Source: Paracoccaceae bacterium (GTDB taxonomy: Bacteria; Pseudomonadota; Alphaproteobacteria; Rhodobacterales; Rhodobacteraceae). From it: a DNA stretch of 64,000 bases. Every line of letters begins with the position of its first letter. Position 1 is the first letter of the stretch. The notes beneath the pieces were generated by a model. The model was not told where the DNA came from. It did not search any database and saw only the letters and a list, made by a program, of their open reading frames with translations. This document shows, in pieces, positions 35,314-43,326 of the stretch. Made by a program: the position numbers and the translations under genes. Where the stretch lies: positions 62,001 through 126,000 of the forward strand of contig JAIOYF010000001.1 of NCBI GenBank assembly GCA_021741245.1, given 5' to 3'.

Positions 35314-36152
35314 CCGCGCCCCCGGTAAGCTGCCCGCAAGGCGGCAGCGGTGGTCGCAAACAGCGTCAGGATCATCATCATCGAGACAACGGCAGCGCGC
35401 GGCCATTGCTGGCCCGATTTGGTGGTGTCGATGATCAGGATCGACAGGGTCGGTGGCTTTGATCCACCAAGGTAGAAAGGGTTGACGAAATCCCCGAATG
35501 TCAGGATGAAAGCAAAGATTGCCCCGACGAAAATGCCTGTTCGTGCCGCGGGCAAGATCACGCGGAACAAGGTGCGCCGTGGCGAGGCGCCAAGGTTCCA
35601 CGCGGCCTCGATCAGATTGCGGTCAATCGCACTCAGGCTCCATGTCTGAAAGATCACGACCAAGGGCAGCACCAATGTCAGGTATCCCACCATGGCCCCA
35701 AAGCCAGAGTTCAGCATGGCAAACGGCCCAAGCCCCAAACCGCCCAGCACGGCATTGATTGGCCCCCCTTCAGCCAAAATCACCTGCCACGCATAGGCGC
35801 GCACCAGAAATGAGGTGAAAAAGGGCACGATCAGGCAAAAAAGCGCAAAGCGCCGCGCGCTTTCAGATGAACGAAAGGCGAGTGTGTAGGCCGCAGGAAA
35901 CGCGATCAGCGAGGCAAGGATCCCGGCCAGCGTCGCGCGAAAAAGGGTCAGCCAATAGGCGTCCCAGAACACCCCGCGCCCCAGAACCTTTTCCCAGTTC
36001 GTCAGAACGAAATCGGGTTCCATCCGGTAATTCTTGACCAGCCAAAAGGTCATGGCGGCCAGAAAAAGCACCGGCACAACAAAAAAAGCGCCCTGCCATA
36101 CGATAAGCGGCAAGCGCCAGAACAGGCGGTAAAGGCGACTTCCTTCGGTCAT
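35310..36152 (-). CDS. ABC transporter permease (PotB type)
   Basis: 280 residues, six predicted helices. PotB features include the loop between helices 1 and 2 with TNWEKVLGRGVFWDAYWLTL and an EAA loop IEAAWNLGASPRRTLFRVIL. ATG 36152 starts the conserved N-terminus; the in-frame region upstream is inside the intergenic spacer after the binding-protein gene. Pairs with PotC. Confidence 0.92.
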   Translation of the reverse strand: MTEGSRLYRLFWRLPLIVWQGAFFVVPVLFLAAMTFWLVKNYRMEPDFVLTNWEKVLGRGVFWDAYWLTLFRATLAGILASLIAFPAAYTLAFRSSESARRFALFCLIVPFFTSFLVRAYAWQVILAEGGPINAVLGGLGLGPFAMLNSGFGAMVGYLTLVLPLVVIFQTWSLSAIDRNLIEAAWNLGASPRRTLFRVILPAARTGIFVGAIFAFILTFGDFVNPFYLGGSKPPTLSILIIDTTKSGQQWPRAAVVSMMMILTLFATTAAALRAAYRGRG

Positions 36153-36169
36153 CTTGGTCTTTCTGGTGG

Positions 36170-36198
36170 GGGCATCCGAACACGCAGCCCTGATGCCC
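36170..36198 (-). promoter_or_regulatory. Intra-operon inverted repeat after the Pot-type binding-protein gene
   Basis: GGGCATC ... GATGCCC, 7-bp arms with a 15-nt loop, between the binding-protein stop (36208) and the permease start (36152). It is weaker than the hairpins after the other binding-protein genes. Confidence 0.35.
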
Positions 36199-36207
36199 GA
36201 CCCGGCC

Positions 36208-37335
36208 TTAGGCCGATTTGTATTCTGACCAGAAGTCGTTCCAATCTTCCAGCGTCTGCTGCTTGGGCGTGTCGCGATAGAAGATGCGCCCCTCTTTGAA
36301 CATCTTGATCGGGTCGTTCTCGGCCCCCTCAATCAACCCAGACCGCTTTGCCTCATCCGGGTTGGAGGCCTGAATGGCCTTCCAGCCTGATTTGGTGGGC
36401 GACAGGCCCGGATAGGCCGCCATCTCGATCGATTTGACCTGTCCTGCGGGGCTGAGCATGTAATTGATGAACTTGTTCACGATCTCGGTCTTGGACGTGC
36501 CCTTGCCGATGGAATAGCTTTCCGTCCACTGGATACCCCCCTCTTCGGGGATAACCGAGTCAACTTTGGCCCCATCCTTGCGCAAGACCCCCGTGATCCA
36601 GTCGCCGATCCCGACCATGGCCAGCATCTCGCCGTTCTTGAGGTTCGAGAAGGTTCCACCGTAATCGAAATAGCCACCGACCTGTGGCTTCAGGCTAAGC
36701 GTCCTTTTCTGCACGGCGGCCCAAGCGGCCTCGTCAATATCAAAGGGCGTGGGGGATTTGTTGCCGTTGAGCAAGGACATCTGCCCAAGGCTTGGCAGGT
36801 GCCAGTCAAAATGCCCAACCTTGCCCGTAAGCTTTGGGTTCCAAAAGGCATTATAGCTCATCGCTTCGGCTTTGGTCAGCACATCGGTGTTGTAAGACAC
36901 ACCCAAAAGACCATAGCGCACCATGACGGACCACAGGGTGTCATCTACCCAGTGTCCGGGGAATTTCTGGAATTCAGGGTAGAAATCGTCGAACGGATAA
37001 AGCGAGGCATCCATCGGCTCGATATATCCGGCGGCGTTAAGCTGCTGCACGAATTCCGCATCTGACAAGATCAGGTCATAGGTGCCGGGCGGGGATTGCG
37101 AGATCAGCGCCAGCATATTGTCGCCGCCAGCATAGTATTTGGGCACGAATTTCACGTTATTGGCCGCTTCAAACTCGCCCACGATATCTGGCTCGGCATG
37201 GCCATACCACGCCAGCATATTGATCTCGACCGGATCAGCAGCCCAAGCGCGGTTGATCATTGGGGTTGAAAGTGTCACGGCAGCAGCGCTTTTCAAAAGC
37301 GTGCGGCGGCTTAGAATAAAGCGGCTTTGTGTCAT
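36208..37335 (-). CDS. ABC transporter substrate-binding protein (PotD/PotF type, Tat signal)
   Basis: 375 residues. The N-terminus has a twin-arginine signal (LSRRTLLKSAAAVTL) followed by a hydrophobic stretch and an Ala-rich cleavage site near RAWAAD. The mature part has the PotD pattern: INMLAWYGHAEPDIVGEFEA, YDLILSDAEFVQQL and ETWHN-like late segments. First gene of the Pot-type operon, which also holds the deacetylase-fold hydrolase; the solute may be a polyamine, an opine or another N-rich compound. Confidence 0.9.
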   Translation of the reverse strand: MTQSRFILSRRTLLKSAAAVTLSTPMINRAWAADPVEINMLAWYGHAEPDIVGEFEAANNVKFVPKYYAGGDNMLALISQSPPGTYDLILSDAEFVQQLNAAGYIEPMDASLYPFDDFYPEFQKFPGHWVDDTLWSVMVRYGLLGVSYNTDVLTKAEAMSYNAFWNPKLTGKVGHFDWHLPSLGQMSLLNGNKSPTPFDIDEAAWAAVQKRTLSLKPQVGGYFDYGGTFSNLKNGEMLAMVGIGDWITGVLRKDGAKVDSVIPEEGGIQWTESYSIGKGTSKTEIVNKFINYMLSPAGQVKSIEMAAYPGLSPTKSGWKAIQASNPDEAKRSGLIEGAENDPIKMFKEGRIFYRDTPKQQTLEDWNDFWSEYKSA

Positions 37336-37453
37336 CGATGTATTTCCCCGTTATGGCGGTCATTGGATCGATTCGCCCTGACCTTGACACAAGAATAGGG
37401 GGGGCCGCGCCCATTTCGGAAATTTGGTATCTCTATGGGTTCATAAGCCCTGC

Positions 37454-38332
37454 TTATGCGGGCGACCCTTGCGCGGCCAAGGTGATCTGCTGCATCAACC
37501 ATTGTGCAAGACCGTGTCCCGCCTTTGACAGACGGGCGTGTTTGTAAAACAAACCGATCATAAGCGGTGCAAGTGGCGGAAAGCCTTCGTCGGGCCGGCC
37601 CACGCGCATGCCTTCGGTCAGGGTGGCAGGTGTCAGCGCACTTGCACCCAAGCCCGCCACGATCGCCGCCTGAATGCCCGCCACATCGCTGGCGACCATC
37701 ACTGTCTTCCAGCTTTTGCGCGCGCCCCGCAGGGCAAGGCGCATCCGTTCGGCATATTCGCAAGGGTCCGGGTGCCGCACCAAGGGCAATTCGCTGCGTG
37801 GGGGCCAGACAAAGGTCTCAGCGACCGCCCAAAGTGGGGTGATACTGGCCATATTGACCAAGAATGGCGCATCCTTTGTGGGCACGATCCCCACCATCAA
37901 ATCTATCCTGTCCGCCGCCAATTCGGTCCGCAGATTGCTGGACAACTGGCTTTCCACTTCAATCCGCACTTCCGGGTGGCTTGCCGCAAAGCGGGTGATC
38001 GCGCCCAAAAGGTAGCTGTTGGAAAAATCGGTGGGCAAACCAACCCTGATCCAGCCGGAAAGCGAGTCATTGGTGAAATAGGCCACGATATCATCATTCA
38101 GCCGCAGCATTTGCCGTGCATAGGGGCCAAGGGACATGCCTGCATCCGTCAGACGCACTTGGCGTCCGTCTGCGTTGATCAACTTGGTGCGCAACAGGTC
38201 TTCCAGCCGTTTGATCTGCAGGCTGATCGCAGGCTGGGTGCGCCCCAACGCCTCAGCGGCTCGGGTGAAACTGCCAAGATCAACGACCGTGACAAAGGTG
38301 CGCAGCAGATCCGTCGGAACATTGGTCAGCAT
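37454..38332 (-). CDS. LysR-family transcriptional regulator
   Basis: 292 residues. Helix-turn-helix at about 8-66, with LLRTFVTVVDLGSFTRAAEA, LGRTQPAISLQIKRLEDLL and VRLTDAGMSLGPYA. Effector domain follows. It diverges from the BtpA operon with a 93-base intergenic region and lies upstream of the Pot-type operon on its own strand, so it could control either or both. Confidence 0.92.
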   Translation of the reverse strand: MLTNVPTDLLRTFVTVVDLGSFTRAAEALGRTQPAISLQIKRLEDLLRTKLINADGRQVRLTDAGMSLGPYARQMLRLNDDIVAYFTNDSLSGWIRVGLPTDFSNSYLLGAITRFAASHPEVRIEVESQLSSNLRTELAADRIDLMVGIVPTKDAPFLVNMASITPLWAVAETFVWPPRSELPLVRHPDPCEYAERMRLALRGARKSWKTVMVASDVAGIQAAIVAGLGASALTPATLTEGMRVGRPDEGFPPLAPLMIGLFYKHARLSKAGHGLAQWLMQQITLAAQGSPA

Positions 38333-38365
38333 GGTTTGGCATTTCCGGAATTTATGCGGGCATAG

Positions 38366-38383
38366 AGATTATCAATTTTATCT
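38366..38383. promoter_or_regulatory. Possible LysR binding region
   Basis: AGATTATCAATTTTATCT is an AT-rich interrupted palindrome (AGAT ... ATCT) in the LysR-BtpA intergenic region. LysR proteins usually bind T-N11-A sites with dyad symmetry at such positions. Only short arms match. Confidence 0.3.
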
Positions 38384-38425
38384 ATCCTCAATTGATTCAT
38401 ACAGAGGGAGCAAGAGGAGTCTTTC

Positions 38426-39178
38426 ATGGACCGCAGCGCATTCCACCGATTGTTCAAAACGCCGGGGCCGGTCGTGACGCCCGTGATCCATGTGCAGGAT
38501 CGAGACCAGACCCTGCGCAATGTGGCCCATGTGGTGCAGTTGGGCGCGCCGGGGGTGTTTTTGATCAACCATGACTTCCCGGTTGCCGAGTTTTTGCCGA
38601 TTTTGCGGGCGGTGCGCACGGCCTGCCCGGATTTGTGGATCGGGGTGAATTTTCTGGCGCAACCGGGCCGGGTGGCGTTTCCCATTCTGGGCCAACTGGC
38701 CACCGAGAATTGTGAGATCGACGCCTATTGGGCCGATGATGCCTGCATGGATGAGCGCTTGACGACCCAGACCGAGGCCGAGGCGATTGCCGCCATTCGT
38801 TCCGCCAGTGGCTGGCGCGGGCTTTACTTCGGCGGGGTCGCGTTCAAGAAACAACGCCCCGTCGATCCGGCGCTGCACGAACATTCCGCCCGCATCGCGC
38901 GCCCGTTCATGGATGTGGTGACAACCTCTGGTGTGGCAACGGGGCAAGCCACTGATCTAAGCAAGATCAAGGATTTCCGCCGTGGTTTGGGCGGAACGCC
39001 CTTGGCGATCGCCTCGGGGATCACGCCCGAGAATGCCGCAGATTATGCCGCGGATGTAGACTGTTTTCTGGTGGCGACTGGCATCAATAAAGCCAGCGAT
39101 TTTTACAACATCGACCCCGCGCGCCTTGCTGATCTTTTGGCCCTGTGCCGTGATTTTGGAGCACCCGAACATGACTGA
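38426..39178 (+). CDS. BtpA/SgcQ-family TIM-barrel protein
   Basis: 250 residues. The segments VIHVQDRDQTLRNVAHVVQL, GVFLINHDF, VTTSGVATGQATDLSKI and LAIASGITPENAADY match BtpA/SgcQ proteins. BtpA is linked to photosystem I stability in cyanobacteria; SgcQ is in an E. coli sugar operon and is of unknown activity. The C-terminal GITPENA loop looks like a phosphate-binding site. It overlaps the next gene by 8 bases and heads a four-gene operon. Confidence 0.8.
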   Translation: MDRSAFHRLFKTPGPVVTPVIHVQDRDQTLRNVAHVVQLGAPGVFLINHDFPVAEFLPILRAVRTACPDLWIGVNFLAQPGRVAFPILGQLATENCEIDAYWADDACMDERLTTQTEAEAIAAIRSASGWRGLYFGGVAFKKQRPVDPALHEHSARIARPFMDVVTTSGVATGQATDLSKIKDFRRGLGGTPLAIASGITPENAADYAADVDCFLVATGINKASDFYNIDPARLADLLALCRDFGAPEHD

Positions 39179-39812
39179 CCTCAAAGGCCCGCGCGATGAT
39201 CGCTGGTATCTGTCGCTGATGTCCCCCAATACAAAGGGCCCGCAATTTGCATGGCTGGACCCCACCTCGATCTACATCAACGCGGTGGCCTATGGTGATT
39301 TGCTGGATGATCTGATCGAAGATCTGGCGGGGGTCAGCTTTGACGTGGTGGGTGGCTGTGATGCCATGGGTTTTGTTCTTGGGGCGGGGATCGCCGCTCG
39401 CAAAGGCTGTGGGTTCTTGCCGGTGCGCAAGGCAGGCAAGCTGTGCGTGGATACCGACCGCGTCAGCTTTACCAACTATTCGGGCCGCACGCAGGATATG
39501 GAAATGCGTCTTCCCGCCTTTGCCCCCGGAACCCGCGTGTTGCTGGCAGATCAATGGATTCAGACCGGCGGCACGATGGAGGCGGCGATTGAACTGGTGG
39601 AGCGTCAGAAGGGTGTCGTGGCCGGTCTTGCAACCATCGCCATGGAAACCTGTGCCGCAACCGATGCCTTTGCCGCGCGTTTTCCCATTGCGGCGGCCGT
39701 CGTGCCGGGCAGCCGTTGGCAGCGCGAATGCGATGGACAAACGCTTTCAAGTTTTGAAACCTATCAGGCGTCAAGAACCTTTCCGACAGCGGGGCGCACC
39801 GCTGCGCCCTAG
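39171..39812 (+). CDS. Phosphoribosyltransferase-like protein (APRT-like)
   Basis: 213 residues of type I PRTase fold. The PRPP-binding loop is VLLADQWIQTGGTMEAAIEL (about residues 120-139), where canonical enzymes have VDD(V/I)xxTGxT; the first acidic pair is AD and then QW replaces D(V/I). The N-terminal region has FDVVGGCDAMGFVLGAGIA, the position of the pyrophosphate loop in adenine phosphoribosyltransferases. It may act on a modified base or bind PRPP as a regulator. Located within the BtpA operon. Confidence 0.75.
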   Translation: MTDLKGPRDDRWYLSLMSPNTKGPQFAWLDPTSIYINAVAYGDLLDDLIEDLAGVSFDVVGGCDAMGFVLGAGIAARKGCGFLPVRKAGKLCVDTDRVSFTNYSGRTQDMEMRLPAFAPGTRVLLADQWIQTGGTMEAAIELVERQKGVVAGLATIAMETCAATDAFAARFPIAAAVVPGSRWQRECDGQTLSSFETYQASRTFPTAGRTAAP

Positions 39813-39856
39813 TCTTTCGGGCGAAAGGCCGATTGTTGGATTGGGGATGCCGGACC

Positions 39857-40519
39857 GTGCCGAAACTCGCGCTGATCAATCCAAATTCCAACGCCGAGAC
39901 AACCGCGATGATGGTGTCCATCGCGCAGGAGGCAGGCATGGGCGCAATCGTCTCGGGCTTTACCGCAACGCGCGCGCCCAGATTGATCGACGACCCGTTG
40001 GCCCTTGCGGCCAGTGCCGCAGAAGTTGTTGAAATGGGGCGGGCTCTGCACGGGTTTGATGCGGTGATCGTCGCGGCATTCGGCGATCCGGGGGCCGAGG
40101 AACTGGCGCAATCAATTGCCGTGCCTGTCGTCGGAATTGGCGCAGCCGCCGCGCGTAGGGCATCTCGGCAGGGCTTGGCCTTTGCCGTGGCAACGACCAC
40201 GGCTGATCTGGCGGCATCCATCGATGGATTGATGCGCCTGCACGCAGGCAATGCGCCTTATATCGGCACCTTCGTGACGCCGGGGCATGATGCGGCGACG
40301 CTTATGTCACGGGTGGAAGATTTGGATCATGCGTTGCTGGCCCAGATCGAACGTGCTGTTGGTGCGGGGGCAAAACGGGTGATTATTGGCGGTGGCCCCT
40401 TGGGTGGTGCGGCAGAGCGGCTTAGTCTGCGCACAACCGTTCCGCTGATCCACCCGATCAAAGAGGCGGTCCGCGCGTGTTTGACCCTTATTGAACCGAT
40501 TGGCGAAGGCAACAAATGA
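39857..40519 (+). CDS. Asp/Glu/hydantoin racemase-fold protein lacking catalytic cysteines
   Basis: 220 residues. The start VPKLALINPNSNAETTAMM is typical of the hydantoin racemase family. Active members have Cys in both halves (ACFxD and LGCAG); here these places read AAFGDPGAEEL and IIGGGPLGGAAERL, so neither Cys is present. I chose GTG 39857 with GGGGA upstream; a TTG at 39833 would add eight residues. It may be a lyase, isomerase or non-catalytic relative. It overlaps the hydratase start (ATGA). Confidence 0.75.
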   Translation: MPKLALINPNSNAETTAMMVSIAQEAGMGAIVSGFTATRAPRLIDDPLALAASAAEVVEMGRALHGFDAVIVAAFGDPGAEELAQSIAVPVVGIGAAAARRASRQGLAFAVATTTADLAASIDGLMRLHAGNAPYIGTFVTPGHDAATLMSRVEDLDHALLAQIERAVGAGAKRVIIGGGPLGGAAERLSLRTTVPLIHPIKEAVRACLTLIEPIGEGNK

Positions 40520-41244
40520 CCAAAGACTGGATCGAAAACCTGATACTTGCCCGCAGAACAGGCACCCGCTTTGCGCCAACGGAAAAGAGCCCCCAGACCG
40601 TCGCCCAAGCCTATGAGATTCAGGCAGGTGTTGTGGGCCAAATGGGAGCGGTCGGGGCCTTTAAAACGGCGCGCAAACCGGGGGAAGCGATGATCTATGC
40701 CCCCATATTTGCGGAAAATCTGGTGCAAAGTGGCGCTGAGGTTCCGGTTTTGGACATGATGGGGATCGAATTGGAGGTGGGGCTTTACATCCATAGCGAT
40801 TTGCCCCCCGATCATGCCGGTCTTTCGACAAGCGCGCTTGCAGCCTTTGTCACACCCGTTGTGGTGATTGAGCTTGTCGACACCCGCGTCACGGGCCCAT
40901 TGGCGCAAGACGCTATGGTCAAACTGGCCGACAATCAGGTCAACGCGGGATTGGTCGTTGGGGATCATGCTTCGGGGTGGGCGGGTGCGGATTTCGGTGC
41001 TGTACAGGCAAAATTCACCGCAGGGTCCGAAGTGATTTTGGATGGTGCAGCCTCGGTTCCCGGCGGGTCCGCTTTGGAGACTTTTGCAGCCCTTGCGCAG
41101 CACCTTGGTCAGCATTGTGGCGGGCTGAAACAGGGCCAGATCGTGATCACGGGATCGCTGCACCCTTTGGTCTTTGTGGCCAAGGGCACAGAGGTGCAGG
41201 GGCAGGTCGCCGGGATCGGCACCGTGCGCGTCAAGCTGATCTAG
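40516..41244 (+). CDS. MhpD-like 2-keto-4-pentenoate hydratase / FAH-fold protein
   Basis: 242 residues, about the length of MhpD/DmpE hydratases. Metal ligands are expected in MGIELEVGLYI (Glu 85, Glu 87) and VVVIELVDTR. The C-terminal ITGSLHPLVFVAKGTEV matches the family end. MhpD hydrates 2-hydroxypentadienoate in aromatic meta-cleavage, while relatives decarboxylate oxaloacetate-like acids. In this operon no ring-cleavage dioxygenase is present, so the substrate is open. Confidence 0.85.
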   Translation: MTKDWIENLILARRTGTRFAPTEKSPQTVAQAYEIQAGVVGQMGAVGAFKTARKPGEAMIYAPIFAENLVQSGAEVPVLDMMGIELEVGLYIHSDLPPDHAGLSTSALAAFVTPVVVIELVDTRVTGPLAQDAMVKLADNQVNAGLVVGDHASGWAGADFGAVQAKFTAGSEVILDGAASVPGGSALETFAALAQHLGQHCGGLKQGQIVITGSLHPLVFVAKGTEVQGQVAGIGTVRVKLI

Positions 41245-41251
41245 GGCCGGG

Positions 41252-41302
41252 CGGGCAATCGTCGCCACCTGACAGCCTGTCACCGCTAGACGGTCTTGCC
41301 CG
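41252..41302. terminator. Weak candidate terminator between convergent genes
   Basis: CGGGCAA (41252-41258) pairs with TTGCCCG (41296-41302), enclosing a small TGACA/TGTCA stem. It lies between the hydratase gene and the GntR gene, which converge. The loop is long and the following T run is only GGTTT. Confidence 0.25.
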
Positions 41303-41330
41303 GTTTCGTCAAAGGCATTGCGCAAGCCCG

Positions 41331-42038
41331 TCAGGGGCGCGATCCCCCTTTGGGCGCGTTTTCCGATTGCAGCAAGACATCCGCGACCGTGCGCCCGGTG
41401 TGCATAAGGTGGTTCCGCCAGATCTTCCGGGCAGCGTCGCCGTCGCGGGAACGCAAGGCCGCCATCAATTCCTCATGCTCCCCCACCGCTTGCCCCCAGC
41501 GATTTGGGTTCATTATGGCCATGAAACGCCCCCGACGGGCCCGCGCCATCAGTTTTGCATGCGCATCGGCCAGAATGGGGTTGCCGCACAGGGTGAGAAT
41601 GGCATCGTGAATGGCGGAATTGGTGTCGAAGTAATCCTCGGTATTGCCGATCCGATAATACACAAGCATTTGGGCATGCAGGTCCTCAAGCATCTCCAGA
41701 TCAGGGCGCGTGATCGTGACCGCCAGCCGTTCCGCGGCAAGCCCCTCTAGCGAGGCGATGACGTCAAACAGATCAAGGGCCTGTTGTGGCCCATAATCTG
41801 CAACCTGCGCACCCCGGTTTCGGGAAATCTCGATCAGCTTGTCAGAGTGCAGGATCTTCAGCGCCTCACGGATTGGCGTGCGCGAGACATCCAGTTCCGC
41901 CGACAACTTACGCTCCACGATCCGTGCGCCGGGCAGAAGATGCCCTTTCACGATACGGTCGCGGAGAACCCCTGCCACCCATTCGGCGACGGCCGTCACA
42001 TCCTGTTCAGGCATCGCCTGTTTTCGGGCATCGACCAT
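41331..42038 (-). CDS. GntR-family regulator (FCD domain)
   Basis: 235 residues. Winged helix at about 15-80: LRDRIVKGHLLPGARIVERK, LDVSRTPIREALKIL and a wing ending ISRNRGAQVADYG. FCD domain has FDTNSAIHDAIL and GEHEELMAAL as metal-type His positions. It diverges from the N-carbamoyl hydrolase gene. Matching ATGG-N4-CCAT palindromes lie upstream of it and upstream of the Dpp-type transporter operon. Confidence 0.93.
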   Translation of the reverse strand: MVDARKQAMPEQDVTAVAEWVAGVLRDRIVKGHLLPGARIVERKLSAELDVSRTPIREALKILHSDKLIEISRNRGAQVADYGPQQALDLFDVIASLEGLAAERLAVTITRPDLEMLEDLHAQMLVYYRIGNTEDYFDTNSAIHDAILTLCGNPILADAHAKLMARARRGRFMAIMNPNRWGQAVGEHEELMAALRSRDGDAARKIWRNHLMHTGRTVADVLLQSENAPKGGSRP

Positions 42039-42068
42039 TTTGGTCCTTCAATGCGTTGGGGGTTGTAG

Positions 42069-42080
42069 ATGGAATGCCAT
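42069..42080. promoter_or_regulatory. Candidate GntR operator at the hydrolase promoter
   Basis: ATGGAATGCCAT, flanked by G and C to give GATGG/CCATC arms, is 30 bases upstream of the GntR start in the divergent promoter. It matches ATGGCATGCCAT at 43198-43209 at 11 of 12 bases. Confidence 0.5.
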
Positions 42081-42187
42081 CGCGCCCTTTTATAGGGAAG
42101 AAGCCATGGTAGAGTCCATGGGGCCACGGATCGCCGGCCCGTCGCGCGATGTTTTCTGTGCTTTTTGTCAAATGCAAAGGTTTATCC

Positions 42188-43102
42188 ATGTCACGAATGG
42201 TCATCATCGGCGCGGCGCAACTTGGACCGATCGCACGGGCGGAAACGCGTTCAGAAGTCATCTCGCGCATGGTGCGCCTTTTGCGTCAGGCGGCAGAGTT
42301 GGGGGTTGATCTGCTGGTCTATCCAGAACTGGCGCTGACCACCTTTTTTCCGCGGTGGTATATGGAGGACGAGGCGGAACTTGACCTGTTCTTTGAGGCC
42401 GCCTTGCCCAATCCAGCCGTTCAACCGCTGTTCGATGCGGCGCGCGCGCTTGGGATCGGGCTTTGTTTTGGATATGCCGAACGGGTAGATGATGGGGGGA
42501 ACATTCGGCGCTACAATACATCGATCATTGTGGGGAAAGATGGGACTATTTTGCACAAGTATCGCAAGGTTCACTTGCCCGGACATGCGGAGCATGAGCC
42601 ATGGCGGCCCTTCCAGCACCTTGAAAAGCGGTACTTTTCCCCCGGAATGGAGGGGTTTTCCGTTGCAAGCGGCTTTGGTGGCATGCTGAGCCAGGCCATC
42701 TGCAATGACCGACGTTGGCCCGAGACTTATCGGGAGGCGGCGCTGCAAGGGGCCGAGGTGATGCTGATTGGTTACAACACCCCCCGGCACTATCCCTTGG
42801 CCCCCGAGCACGATCATTTGCAAGATTTTCACAACCATCTTTGCCTGCAAGCCGGGGCCTATCAGAACGGCATGTGGGTCGTGGCCGTGGCAAAGGCGGG
42901 TTGTGAAGAAGGTTGCGATCTGATCGGTGAAAGCTGCATCATCGCCCCGACGGGTGAGATTGTGGCGCAGACAAAAACGCTTGCCGATGAAGTCATTTGC
43001 TATCCGTGCGACCTTGATCGCTGCGGAGAAATCCGCAAAAACATCTTCAACTTCAAACTGCATCGTCGGCCAGAGATCTATACCCATCTTACGATTCGGT
43101 AA
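42188..43102 (+). CDS. N-carbamoyl-D-amino acid hydrolase (D-carbamoylase)
   Basis: 304 residues, the same length as the Agrobacterium D-carbamoylase, and residue spacing matches it. The nitrilase-fold triad is complete: Glu47 (YPELALTTFFPR), Lys127 (KYRKVHLPGH) and Cys172 (ICNDRRWPE). QHLEKRYFSPG and EHDHLQDFH are further matches. The enzyme cleaves N-carbamoyl-D-amino acids to D-amino acid, ammonia and CO2 in the cytoplasm. ATG 42188 gives the exact family N-terminus. No hydantoinase gene is in the window. A Dpp-type importer, an amidase and a RidA protein follow. Confidence 0.93.
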   Translation: MSRMVIIGAAQLGPIARAETRSEVISRMVRLLRQAAELGVDLLVYPELALTTFFPRWYMEDEAELDLFFEAALPNPAVQPLFDAARALGIGLCFGYAERVDDGGNIRRYNTSIIVGKDGTILHKYRKVHLPGHAEHEPWRPFQHLEKRYFSPGMEGFSVASGFGGMLSQAICNDRRWPETYREAALQGAEVMLIGYNTPRHYPLAPEHDHLQDFHNHLCLQAGAYQNGMWVVAVAKAGCEEGCDLIGESCIIAPTGEIVAQTKTLADEVICYPCDLDRCGEIRKNIFNFKLHRRPEIYTHLTIR

Positions 43103-43195
43103 CCTTCGGCCCTTTGCAGACCCTTTGGCGCAACTGCACAGAGGTCATTCATGTTTGTCCTAAATATTCGGCACAGATAGATCAAATGCATCCAG

Positions 43196-43211
43196 AAATG
43201 GCATGCCATTT
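43196..43211. promoter_or_regulatory. Perfect 16-bp palindrome upstream of the Dpp-type operon
   Basis: AAATGGCATGCCATTT is a perfect palindrome in the 224-base spacer between the carbamoylase gene and the binding-protein gene. Its core ATGGCATGCCAT matches the site at 42069. Probably bound by the GntR protein at 41331-42038. The rest of the spacer shows no gene; it holds AT-rich stretches and CCCCC runs. Confidence 0.55.
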
Positions 43212-43326
43212 GAGGGGGTGAGATTTTTTTATCCCTTCGGACCTTCGGAGTTGAGTTTTTATCCCCCCAATCCGCCCCTGAGACATGGGCGTGACCATGC
43301 GCTGGGTAGATCATGATGGGGAAACA

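Noticed and set aside
42104-42121. Two CCATGG copies spaced by six bases
   Set aside because: A short repeat that also arises as chance half-sites. The ATGGAATGCCAT element nearby has a matching partner and is the better operator candidate.
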